DNA of 64,000 nt from Apus apus (Eukaryota; Chordata; Aves; Apodiformes; Apodidae): assembly GCF_020740795.1 (NCBI RefSeq), contig NC_067285.1:19263241-19327240 (forward strand), written 5' to 3'. Every line of letters starts with the position of its first letter. Within the stretch, counting starts at the first letter, position 1. Positions 12,101-23,302 of the stretch are shown piece by piece. The position numbers and the translations under genes were made by a program. Under the pieces are notes generated by a model. It worked only from the letters and a program-made list of their open reading frames with translations, ran no database searches and was not told the DNA's origin.

Positions 12101-15100
12101 TTAAATTTTCCTTTAGATTTTTACCACTTTCGCTGTTCCGTTGCCTTGTTCATCGTAAATAATTTAAGCAATATTGTTTCCATAAATTTATTAATCAGAG
12201 TGCAAGAAAGATTCCAAGTTTTCTTTTAATGTAATCTGAAGAATATGAAAAATGTCTTGGGTTTATCTTACAATTTCTCATATCTTGAAAGCATAACATA
12301 AAGACTTATGCAGGTTATTAAAATGTGTACACACACTAAATCATCAAACTACTCTGTTGTGGTAGCAGAAGTACGACGTATTATATGTTAATAATAAAAT
12401 AAGGTATCAGAGTGTTTCTGAATTCCACTGGTAACACCTTAGAAGAAAAATGCAGAGTAGTGACACTGAGGTATTTTTAACTTTAAGAAACTGCTTGTCA
12501 CTTTGAAAATAAGAATTCTAGTTAAGCTGACATTTGTGTCTCAGAATTCTCTGGTGCTTTTCTAATGTATTAAATTTTTAAAATTAAGATAATCCAGCTG
12601 GAACAATAAAGTTGATTTGCCTTATGTGGCTGAAAACACTTCACAGCTGTCTGTTAACACCCTAAAGCTGCTGTACAGAATTCCTCCTATAGAAGCAGTG
12701 TGAAATTTGGTAATCAAGAAGCAAATATGAACTCCTGCTCCAATGGAATTTTGATTTGGCCCACTCCCACTCACTTGCTCTATGGAAAGAAGCAGATATT
12801 TTGGCAATCCTTTGCAGCACAAGAATTATCAGCATTTTATAGGGCTTTCAGGTAATGAGGGAAGGGAGCATTCGAAGCACTGAATAACCTGCCTGTTTAA
12901 AAATGGTAACTATTTTGCAATTCTATCCACAAATGGCCTGATTATTTATTCTACTGACCTTTTTGCATGTGCTCACTCAGCACATAAATAATGGAAAGTA
13001 TTTTACAGCAGAAAATTTCAAAACTCAGAGACAAGAATCTGCTCTACTTTGCATACAGGGACAACGATGTATGTTTGTGTTAAAATAAGTAGTATGATTT
13101 CAGGAAGAGTAGATTTGCAGGCTAGTTTAAGTCCAGGAACAATGAAAATCCAGACATCATGGTGCAGTGTACAAATCTCACCAGATGTTCTTGTTTAGCT
13201 GGCTGATGCTGAACCATGTATCCATAAATTGGTAAATGTTCTAGTAAAAACTGAAGCTTGCACAGCCTCACATACAACTTCACTTTTTTGTTGTGTACAG
13301 AGATTATGCAACACAATCACCATTTAACTTACCCAAAACAAAACACAGTCTGGGAATATGGGTCCTCTGCCTTAGACCCACAGTCTAATGCACCATTCAT
13401 ACATACCAAATGGAAAAAAATGGCTTCTTGTAAGCAAAACAGCATGATGCAAAAGCTGGCAGAACCAAAAGAGAGTGGATAGAGTTCATCCATTTCTTGC
13501 TGGAATAGTTATATAAGCTTCTATTGCTGACTTATTTAATGTCTTATCTAGAAATATTACTTGCTATATAATAAAGATTCCCTTGTAAATCAAAACCACT
13601 TGCTTTAGTTCCTTTTGATATTTGTTTTCTAGATAAATTAACGTGACTGCACTAGTATGTTGGTGCAGGAAAAAACAACAACAAAGAAACAAAAATCCCC
13701 AGAGAAATTTAAAACTAAACCACAGATACATAGATTCAGGTATTTTGGATTTGATACACTCTGATTTGGTTTGATTTGGAAGAGGTCTACTTTTTCTTAG
13801 GTTTGTGAAGGAAAAAAAAAAAAAAAAAAAGAGGCAGAATCACAGTTGTAATTTTTTACAATTACTATTTTGAAATAAACAGATAACTAGGACATCAGCA
13901 TGAATAATCCTTCAGGTCAGAGCATAAGAATTGCTAAATATTATGGAGGGGAAAACAGCTTTTGTTCTTGCCTATATAGTCTAAATCAGGAGAGCATGCA
14001 GATGATCTTGGCACTCCTAAATCAAAGGCCAGATTAAGGCTATTCAGGAAGACAGTCAACCTGTGATAGATACCTTACTTCCAAGGCACCTTTTTAGAAC
14101 TGTGGGGGTAGAATTATATACCTGGCATGTTGGAAATTATCACAGTGTATTACTATGTTTTTCCAAGTATTGGTACATCACTCTGCTCAGCTACTTTAAG
14201 AATTGCAAAACTTGATCTAGATACAAAACAGCTCTGGTACAAATCTTGTCACAAGTTCACCTACCTTACTGCTGGAATTCTTATTCCCTGAACTGTGAGG
14301 GAGAAGACTAGCTTATATGGTTAATAATCACTAGCTGCATTGCTGAGTTTGCTGGATAAATGCTAGTCCTATGTGTGATAGAAGTATGTGGGAAGGTCAA
14401 AAGTACTTTAAACCTGCTGTTCAATTGCCTTTTGGCTTCATCACCATCCTTTTATTTTATGAGGTCCAAAATATTCCTGAGCTAGGATATCCTAGAGGTT
14501 AAAAGCAGAACATAGCCTGCTGTATGTAACTTCGTAGCCAGCATTTAAAACATCGGCATTTCCTCAGTGCCATCATTACTGGGCATTCGTTCTTCAAGCT
14601 TTCCACTTTAGCACATCTGTACAAAGGCTAATGTAAAGCCTAGCTCATGATCACCGAACACTCCTGCCAGGTTTCCAGAAGAGCTGGAAAACTTGGAGCC
14701 TGGCTGAATGTAGGATGGCTGTGCTGTCTGGCTCTGCTGCAGATGTAGGGCTCAGGCAGCCAGATTCTGTACAGACTAATAGTCTATAATAAGCATTTTT
14801 CTTTATAAACATTTTTGTGCATAGTGTGTACACTTGCAGGCATTAGATACCTTATTATTGCTGTTGTCTTGGTAGACAGCTGCTCACACTAAACTTCGCT
14901 CACACCTGTTTGTGCCTTGCAGACATTAGATACTGCACAGTTAGAGAAGATCCTTGTAGGATCTTCTGCAGGTTCATACCCAGGAATCCTGTAAGTCAGT
15001 AACTGACACCGAAGGCAGTGATGACTGCATGAGGTCAACAAATTCTGTTTCAGTGTAGCACATTAGGATCTCTGACTGTTTCAAATAACAATATGAAATA

Positions 15101-17341
15101 ATAAATGTGCTAAGAGCGCTTCAGGTTTTTCATAAAGGTTAAAGTAAGAACTTGATTCTAGAAGTTCTAGTTCTTTGAATTTCTAACTCTGCAGTTGCTT
15201 AAACACATGAAAGCTACTTCTGTCTCTCTCTTGCTGCCCAGATTTGTTGACATGGCCTGTGTGGGGAGAAACTTATTTCTACTTCACATAGCGGCTGTGA
15301 GACTAATTCACCGCTGCTTGTTTGCAGACAGCTTTGAAATCTAAAGATGACGAGTGGCATGGGAGAGCAAGCTATTGCTAATTATACCAACATATGCTAA
15401 TTACAGAAAGGCACTTTCCAGGATGGGTCACTTGTGGAGATTTGGCTATAAGGATGCTGTCTCGAAGCCCTGAAAGATCAAGGATGGATTTCACAGTTTC
15501 TCCTTGTAATAGTTCAAAGAAAGTAAATTTAGTTAAGGAACATCTGAAAGCCTTAGTAGCAATTAATGTTTGGATCTTACTTGCTGATATGTTACACTTA
15601 GAGCAAATGTTTCAAAACTGAATTACCCTAAAAATAGCTCCTTTGTTATACCTATGGACTACACAACTTTTCATGTTGAAATGAAAAATCATGTAGTGCA
15701 TATACTCAATTATGTATTTGAAAAACAGAGAATATATGAGGCATTATTCTTCTCACTTGAAGTATCTGAATCCATGTGGTGTGCAAAATCCTTATTTACT
15801 GTCCCACAGATGTAATTTTCCACCCAATACACAGCTATGTACCAATAGCAATGAAAGATTTTATGTGCCACATACCAGATCTGTTGCAGTAAGCTCTTGA
15901 AACTGTAGGAAAAAGCCTGATACAACACAATTTTCCTCTTGTTACTGTACTAATTTTCTGAGACAGTATTCAAGCATGGCAACTGAACAGGAGTCACTGA
16001 AGCTTCAGCCTCAGTGATGGGTTGCATGCCATACTATTGATTCATGTAATGGGAGCACACGCATTCCATACTATGCTGAGGCAATGACAGAGAAAAGCTG
16101 TCACTCCATCACTAGTAAACCTGTGCTTGGTTGTATGTACCTCAAGAAACAGAAATGGTGAAAACTGTTTAGCACTATTCAGCTGCTCAGACTATAAGCA
16201 CTAAGTGTAGCTTGTGAATAAAGGCTAAAAAAAAAAAAAAGTTACTTTTAACTACTAAACAGTATACTATTTAGATACCTTGACTTTTTCCTTTTCTTAT
16301 TCTCACTGCTGTTATGCCTCATAGCTTCCTCTACTTCTAAAATATTTTTCCTCGTGTTGTTTACTGCATCTAAAAATCAATAGTAGAAATAAAATTGTTG
16401 CTCAGTACCCTTGAACTGAGATGTAGAGACATATAGATGTAACGCTGTTGTGAAACCTCACTTCATACCTTTCCTGCTCTCACTGCCTTTTGTGCTCTTC
16501 TCCCACTTTGACACTAGCTCAGGGGGATGGGGGGAAGTCTAGGGAGGAAGGCAGAGGGAAGCAGAAAAGGCTGCAGGTATGAAGTACTTGCTTGTCATGG
16601 GGTTATGATCAGATAGGTTCTCTCAAGTTGTTTCACTGTTCTAGACTGACTTCCTCCTGTGGACTCTACTTCTGAAGTGGAGCACTCTGCTCTTTTCAAA
16701 CAGAGTAATTACTACAGGGAAAAGTGACTAATTCCAGGTTAGCATACATGAGAAGAAATACTACTGGAACACAGGGATAGTTATTTTGGAAATTCCTAGA
16801 GTAGCCAATTTTCCAAGTCAGATGAGAGGTTAAGAAAATAAAAGATAACATCTTATGACTGAGAGCCACACGTTACTCCTTTTCTCCTCCATGCCTGCCT
16901 CCAACATCTAGCAGGTGCAATCTGAGACATTCTTTCTCCAAGCTACTGACTGCTGGCTGTGCCACCAGTGCCCTCCTCTGGTTTTATGAAGGCAGCATAA
17001 GGAACACAAAGCGTAGCCTCTGTAATGCAATCATATATATTCATTTTTTTTGAGAAACAGGGAACTGTAATTGTTGGGTTTTTTCCAAGTCCATCTGGAA
17101 AAGTAACTGCTCATGAATTATGCGATAACTGTTTCCTTCTCTGTTGCAGATTGTCCGGCCATCAAATCATGCTACAATCCAGAGCATCGTAAAAGCAGTA
17201 GGAATCATTCCTGGCATCCCAGAACCCTGCTGCGTTCCTGATAAAATGAACTCACTCAGTGTCCTGTTCTTGGATGAGAACAAAAATGTTGTTTTAAAGG
17301 TATATCCCAATATGTCGGTTGAAACTTGCGCCTGCCGATAA
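5758..17341 (+). CDS. GDF10: GDF10 (BMP3B), complete, 3 coding exons
   Basis: Growth/differentiation factor 10, a secreted TGF-beta-superfamily ligand of the BMP3 subgroup. The spliced frame is 465 residues (human is 478 from memory). It starts with a hydrophobic signal peptide (about residues 1-19), then a propeptide rich in basic residues with an RVRR site (277-280) and a second basic cluster RARRK-like (352-355) just before the mature part. The mature region (356-465, 110 residues) has the seven-cysteine knot: Cys363, 392, 396, then the Cys-Cys pair at 429-430, and Cys462 and Cys464, ending CACR-stop. The [20 protein letters not shown] stretch is typical of BMP3/GDF10. Exon phases are 1 and 0, and all introns are GT-AG. 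GDF2 follows about 5.6 kb downstream on the same strand. Recognised from remembered family sequences; BMP3 is the only close alternative, and synteny with GDF2 and RBP3 favours GDF10. Confidence 0.95.
6056..11118 (+). other. GDF10: GDF10 intron 1
   Basis: A 5.06 kb intron from GTAAGA to a pyrimidine-rich TTGCTCTCTTGCAG acceptor. Its first part is still CpG-rich. Open frames here (for example 6147-6659) match nothing and are by-products of high G+C. No repeat element or hidden exon was recognised in the rest. Confidence 0.8.
11119..12026 (+). CDS. GDF10: GDF10 coding exon 2
   Basis: Runs from the second base of codon 100 through Lys402: most of the propeptide, both basic cleavage clusters and the first 47 residues of the mature ligand, including Cys363, 392 and 396. 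The acceptor is TTGCAG|AATTC and the donor CCCAAG|GTAGTA (phase 0). Potential N-glycosylation sites NLT (111) and NIT (179) lie in the propeptide. The break after GACEFPMPK, inside the cysteine knot, is the usual GDF10/BMP3 exon junction. Confidence 0.95.
12027..17149 (+). other. GDF10: GDF10 intron 2
   Basis: A 5.12 kb intron, GTAGTA to CTTCTCTGTTGCAG. It includes a run of about 20 A at 13811-13830. No coding exon or recognisable transposon was seen; the open frames inside are short and without similarity that I know. Confidence 0.8.
17150..17341 (+). CDS. GDF10: GDF10 coding exon 3 (last)
   Basis: Encodes residues 403-465, starting [18 protein letters not shown] and ending with CACR and a TAA stop. 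It supplies the adjacent Cys-Cys pair (one normally forms the interchain disulfide) and the last two knot cysteines. The acceptor is TGTTGCAG|ATTGTC, phase 0. Confidence 0.96.
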   Translation: MVRPSNHATIQSIVKAVGIIPGIPEPCCVPDKMNSLSVLFLDENKNVVLKVYPNMSVETCACR

Positions 17342-18144
17342 GCTCATACAAACGCATCTTTAATAAGATCTACACATCTGCCCAACTACAATGGGAAAGC
17401 TATAAATGGGAAATCCACTTGTGTTGATGAATGAATGCAAGTCTACAATTCCTCTACAGAAAGCATGCGGAGAGACTAAAACAATACACGTGCACACCTT
17501 GAAAGATGTGTCTTACCATCATTATTTGTCTTTCATATTCATCTCTCAGAAACTCAATAGTTTTACAAATACCTTCCTAACCCATATATCCAAGACACCT
17601 GGTGTTTAGCAAGAAATTTAAGTGTTAAGTTTTCCATAATCAAAGGACTAAAATATGTTTTTATATGCTACTTTTATGACCATTTTATCTCTTCAGTTAA
17701 CTGAGAAGATGGGAAGTGAAACTGAAAAGTCAGGCTTATTTTAGAATATCACTTTTGTACAAAAGTCAAAATCTTTTGCCTAAAAAACTCATACTTTTAA
17801 TCTGCATATTTATACTGAAAAATGCTGTAATAAAGAGCTTAAAATGTGTATTTTCTTCAGGATGCAAGTGTAATGCACTGCATAAACTTCCTATAAACAG
17901 TATGTTAATACAGCCATCTTTGGTTACCCCTCCCTAATATATAATTTGTTCAACAAAAGATATTCAATATCCCCCACTTCTGGGTTGCTTGAAAATTTCA
18001 GGTTATTAAATGCATTCTCTGAGTAACACATACAATATAGTAATATGTTGAAATACTAAAAATAAAATAACCAAGATTTATATTTTTGTAAATTATACTT
18101 TATATCCTCTAGATTGTTACATGCTTTTAACAAAAGCTAATAAA
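17342..18144 (+). other. GDF10: Probable GDF10 3' untranslated region
   Basis: AT-rich sequence after the stop codon with three AATAAA hexamers, at 17829-17834, 18061-18066 and 18139-18144. Any of these could direct polyadenylation, so the true end is uncertain. The old CR1 copy beginning at about 18264 sets a plausible outer limit. Confidence 0.5.
18139..18144 (+). terminator. GDF10: Candidate GDF10 poly(A) signal (most distal of three)
   Basis: A canonical AATAAA about 800 bases after the stop codon. Earlier AATAAA copies at 17829 and 18061 are equally canonical, and which is used cannot be told from sequence. Confidence 0.4.
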
Positions 18145-18263
18145 CTAAATGTACAGTAGTATCTAAAAATAGTTGCATTGTCTTTCTATAAATGCACTCT
18201 TACATTCTGTAATTAGATGGAAACATGTAAATACTTGTTAAGCTTGTCATAATGCACCTCAAT

Positions 18264-18822
18264 AGATTAAAGACAGAAGGGAATACTATGATCATATAGG
18301 CCAGCCTCCCGCATAGCACAGATCAAAGAACCTTGCCCAGTAGTTTCTGTACCATGCATTATGGAATTTTTGTTTTGAGCTTGGGAATGTCTTTGAAAAA
18401 CATGCATAAATTTGGCTTTAAAGATGTGATAGAATACCTCTACTGGACTACAAGTAGCTGTTCCAAAAGTTAGTGCTCTTTGTTCAAATGCAGGGGCTTA
18501 ATCCTAGTCAGAATTTGTTGAGCTTTAGCTTCAGTTCACTTGATCCTACTGTAACCTATTTTATTAGATCCCTTTTATCTATTATCCAAAATACTTCCAC
18601 TGTGTATTTTTAGTATATAGAGCAGTGTCAAATTACATTTTTGGCTAAGATTTAAATAGGTACTTTGATTTCTTATTCTAAGCCTCAAAACTATTTCTCA
18701 GAGCTTTTTTCTGAACTCTTTCCAGAACTTTCATTAACTTTATTTTCCAACAGTGAACATCTAAATGGGACACAATATTTGGCAGTGGTTCTGTTAGAAA
18801 TCTTTATAGAAATAAAGTACAT
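18264..18822 (-). mobile_element. Ancient CR1-family LINE fragment
   Basis: The plus strand follows, with many substitutions and small gaps, the reverse complement of the 3' part of an old amniote CR1. Recognisable stretches are AAAGACAGAAGGGAATACTA and ATGATCATATAGGCCAGCCT at the start, then a GAGCTTTAGCTTCAGTTCAC part, and finally CTGAACTCTTTCCAG followed by ATGGGACACAATATTTGGCA. The order and spacing match the consensus I remember from turtles, crocodiles and birds. High divergence suggests insertion well before modern birds diversified. Confidence 0.65.
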
Positions 18823-21800
18823 GCATCCCTCAATTCCTGTACAATCCTCTTGATACATTCATGGTAGCCCTTGGAACTGCAACACTACATTAAGAGCTGA
18901 TGCTCCAGCACTATGACTGTCAATCCTCTTTCTCGGTGTCCCTACATGTCAGGACACACTTGCCACATACTCAATTTTCACCCACCTGCTGTACAATAGC
19001 ATAGGCAGATCAGGAGCAGAACAAACTTCTGAAATCTATAACGTAGCACAGAGTGCAAGATATGGAGTGTTTCCTCCTCAAGAGACAGTCTAACCTTCTG
19101 CATTATCTTGTCCTATTAAGAGTTGTATCATTTAGGGGAAGGATACTACACGCACTACCTTCTGACTGGAAGGCTCCTTATCCTGCTAAGCTGCTAAGTA
19201 ATTTCTGCCACTGATATTCCATACTCATGTGGTGCATATTCTCAGAAAACAGAGGTGTGTAATATTCCCTGCTAACCTACATAAAAGTAAGATTCCATGT
19301 GTATGGGAGTGTCTGCAAGGTTACTTTCGCAGCAGTTCTTGCTAGTTCCTCCTGAACAGCTCTCAATAAGAAGTATATAGTTCTAAGGCACCTTGTAGGA
19401 ACTGCTAGTTATGACTGCCAAAAGATTATGGGTCCAGTTAGGCATTTCTTGTCTCCTAAATCACTACAGTGATTCACACTGAAACTATTGGAACAAACCT
19501 TTTTATACTGTTGCTGTTAAAGATCTCACTTAAAAATATAGGGACTTGTGTTTCTATAAATCATTAGAAACTCAACTACATTTGACAAAGTAATGTTAAT
19601 GCAAAAAAAAAAAAGTTCTAAGAAATAAATCATTAATTCCTATGGAACAGCCATAAGCATAAAACTTCTCAAAGTATCTTTAAGTCATTGTCATTTCTCT
19701 TCTCTATGAAAATCTATACTTTTCTGTAGTTCTAGTCTTGCTCCCATTTAGCACCAGCTCTGAAAAGAATGACGTATTAGCCTAGTCTGCTTATGTTCTC
19801 ACCTATTGCATTTTGTCTTCCTTAAGAAAACTTTTCTGTATCTTTAATTAGTCCTTGGGTGCAAACTTTCTTTCCAGGATATGCTGATACAAGCAATTAG
19901 GACAAAGATACCATCCTGTGATCTGTTACAAGCTCTATGGGACATAAGGAAAAATTCTACTCCTGTACTCAGTAGGATATCTATAAAACCCTGACAGGTT
20001 TGGTCTGCAGTTAAAGGTTTGTTGGCATAGCTTTGTTATTTAGCGTGGTCAAAACAAAGTTATACCTGTAAGCAGCATAGCTCTCAAGGCACACCCTTAC
20101 TACAGAAGCAATTCAATTCTCTTATTAGTAAAGTTTATTCAGTTTAGAGTTTAGCTGTATGGGTCAAAGTGAACAAGGTCTTAAACCACTATTTTTTTAG
20201 AAGTGGCTACTACTGTCTGGGTCTTTGGTATTTAGATGTCTAATCTTTGTCTAGCAAATGAAACTTTGCATTCAAAATTGCACAAATGCAGTCAGCTGAT
20301 GACACCCTTACTCTCTTGGTTCCAACAGATCTTTTGATTTCTGTGAACATCCTATAAAAAATTCTACTCAGTGTTTAAGGTTCTAGAGAAAGTTACTAGT
20401 GCTGAACACTTAAAAGAGCAGGTGAATATAATTCCACTAATTAATCCTAAAAGAACTGAGGATATATTAATTAAATATTATTAAAGACAGATAAAACAGG
20501 AAAACAGCTAAGACTAGCCAGCATTATTTATTTTCTAAAACAAATCCAGCTTCATTCTCTGAGGCCACATTTTAACTGCCAGAAGTAACAGCAACAGCTA
20601 AAACATAGGTAGGTTTTCGTGAGTATTTCAATTCACTTGTATAAGGCTGCATAATTAAAAGAAACCACTGAACAATATTAACATGTTTGTGTATCACATG
20701 AATTCACAACTGTCTCACTGCCAAACATCAACAAGCAGCTTTCAAGAGGAATTACCACTGAATGAAACTGTTCATTATAAAGTTTCTGCAAAGCTGACAC
20801 TGGGCCTGGCACTATTTGACAACTTTATATACAAACCGGAAGTCTGTATATAACAACCCACACAGCACTTCCAGAAGACAATGTTTAGGAGAGAGGTATT
20901 TATATAGGTCATTCAAAATTCATTTCAAGGTAGGCAGATGCAGACCTTAGTACCTAGGCACAAGGAATAGAGGCTGCTCCCACTGAGTGTAAGACTACAT
21001 TCTTGCAAGCCATAACTCTTAAACCAATTTTGGTGTGCATCATGAACTTCTGGCACAGTACGAGCATCCAGGGTATAAAGAGAGCTAATTAAAACTTTGA
21101 AAAGACACACACTGGAGTGGTAAACCACATATGGAAAAGAGATTTTATTGCTGCATGTGGCACTGGTAGACTACCACTAGAAAATTATGTGTTCACCTTT
21201 TCAAAAGGACATTAAAATTCTGAAAGAGAAATGAAAAAAATGAAACAGAGAAAATGCATTTTAACATGTAACTAAAAGCACAATCTGTTTATTTATCAGA
21301 ACACAGGCTGAGAAGTAACCTGTTTAAATTGCCCGAGTACTTTGACAGAAGAGAAAATGCCAGCACTACGAGGCTCCTTAAGCCAGCAGGAAGTTACAGG
21401 AACTCCTGTCTAGAAGGTGAAGCCAGGCACAATGAAATAATACATTAAGTACCATGGCTTTTTAATTGTAAGTGATGATCTTTTACATTAAATGCTACTA
21501 ACATTGAAGAAATCTTTGAAGCTTTGACATCTTCATGTAAATTCTGGAGACCCCTAAAAAGTTATCTTTTAGCCAAACACAAGTAACTGGGTTCTGCAGG
21601 CAGGTAGGAAACACAAAGGCCTTGAATAAAACATAACAGTCTTGCCATGCAGGAGACCAGGATCAGTGCCAAATAATCCTTTCTGACTTTACATTATAGG
21701 AAGATAATAAACCAGAATCTTGCATCCCAACTGACATTTGAAAAGACACATAAGTGAGTATTTAAGAAGTCTGGGCTCACTTTAAATATGTGTATGCACT

Positions 21801-22922
21801 GCTAGAAAACCTGAGAAGAATGGCCAAGAAATGACAAAAAGATTGAGTTGTGCTTTGAAAAGCATGATACATTAATAGCATAGATAAAACATCTATCTTT
21901 AGATTAAATCCTAATGCATTCATTAAGATAAATAGCAAGGGAAATTTTTCCTATAAATAGACTTTTTTTCTTCTGTATCATAAAAAATTGTATTATCAGT
22001 CTTGTATTTTTGTCTTGGCTTATTCTTCTCATGGATAACAGTATCTTCATAGATGATCTTCTGTATTTTACCAAGACCTTCTGCTTTTTATGTGGCCTTA
22101 GAAGGCCTAGTTCTGTCTTCGTGTTGAAGTCACTCAAATAATAACTGGTTGTTCTTGGACTAGATTGACCATCAAGAATCTATTACATGAGATACTATAA
22201 AAACAAGACTAAATTCCCATACACAAAAGGAATCAAACAGAAAATGGACAAGCTGCAAACAACACGAAGCCAACTTGACACAAAACAGATATTTCACTGT
22301 GTATAAGCAATAGCTCTTGGCTGATAAACGGAAAGAAGTTTTAAGGCTGTTTGTACTGTCGTGAGATCATGTCTTTCAGAATCACAGGTCTCCATCAAAT
22401 GATCAGGGATTTTCTGATGGCATGTTAAGAGACTGTAATAAAGATTTGTGAGATGTTATTTACTAACAGCTAATAGAGTAACTTTGTTCTAGATCTCTAT
22501 TTTCTAGTCTTGATGAAAACTGTGTAATCTTCCACGTCCCTAAAAAAGCTTCTCTCTGTGTTGGCAAGGAAATGATAGAAGAGTTTAATTAAGCAATGAT
22601 GACCTAAAGTGAAATGTGGATTCTTTACAATATACAACGTCCTTCCCACCAGCCACATGTGTTTGTCAGATGTTTATAGAATCTTCATTAACTAAGAGCT
22701 GTGTTAGATAACAAAAGCTGAAGCATGGCATCAATGACTCTGATAAGGGCAAGTGTACAACCAATCTGCTTGACAACTGACAAGAGGCTGGGGTTTGAAG
22801 CAGACTGCAAAAAGAACACAAGAAAGTGATTTGCAAAGGGCATTCCAGTTGTTTGCCTTCCATCTCCTTTCCTCTGTCTGCAATGAAAGAAGATTTTTAA
22901 TTAGCTAAAATACCCTTGTTCT

Positions 22923-22938
22923 CTCGTCTCTCCCTCAG
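22923..22938 (+). promoter_or_regulatory. GDF2: Possible splice acceptor in GDF2 5' leader
   Basis: CTCGTCTCTCCCTCAG is a pyrimidine tract ending in CAG, 18 bases before the GDF2 start codon. It looks like a good acceptor, so GDF2 might have an untranslated first exon upstream. It may equally be unused, with a 5' untranslated region running straight through. Confidence 0.3.
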
Positions 22939-22956
22939 AAGGTAAATACAGAAGAA

Positions 22957-23302
22957 ATGCATTATTTTGGAGTATTAGCTGCACTGTCTGTTTTCAACAT
23001 CATTGCCTGTTTGACAAGAGGAAAGCCTTTGGAAGCTTGGGACAAGTTATCAGCTGTGGGAAAGTCTGATGCACACTTTCATGATCCTGGGGAAGTGGAA
23101 GATGAGACTCATTTTGACTTTAAATCTTTCCTGGAGAATATGAAGACAGATTTACTGAGGAGTTTGAATTTGTCACGAGTGCCCTCCCAAGTGAAGACCA
23201 AAGAAGAACCACCGCAGTTCATGATTGATTTATACAACAGATACACTGCAGACAAGTCCTCCATCCCTGCATCCAATATTGTAAGGAGCTTCAGTACTGA
23301 AG
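22957..23302 (+). CDS. GDF2: GDF2 coding exon 1
   Basis: Encodes residues 1-115 and the first base of codon 116. The start context GAAGAAATGC is acceptable, and no in-frame upstream ATG is needed to match family length. It contains the signal peptide and the N-terminal propeptide up to [10 protein letters not shown]. The donor is GAAG|GTAGGA, phase 1, the same phase and place as in GDF10 exon 1. Confidence 0.94.

Larger units (their letters stand above)
18145..22956. other. Intergenic DNA between GDF10 and GDF2
   Basis: No gene was seen. It holds an ancient CR1 relic (18264-18822, separate entry), some short A runs, and homeobox-type TAATTA words around 20440-20480. Regulatory elements of either BMP-family gene could lie here but cannot be identified by eye. 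The last tens of bases include the probable GDF2 5' untranslated region. Confidence 0.55.

Noticed and set aside
20825-20853. Inverted repeat TTATATAC ... GTATATAA
   Set aside because: Eight-base AT-rich arms are expected by chance in DNA of this composition.
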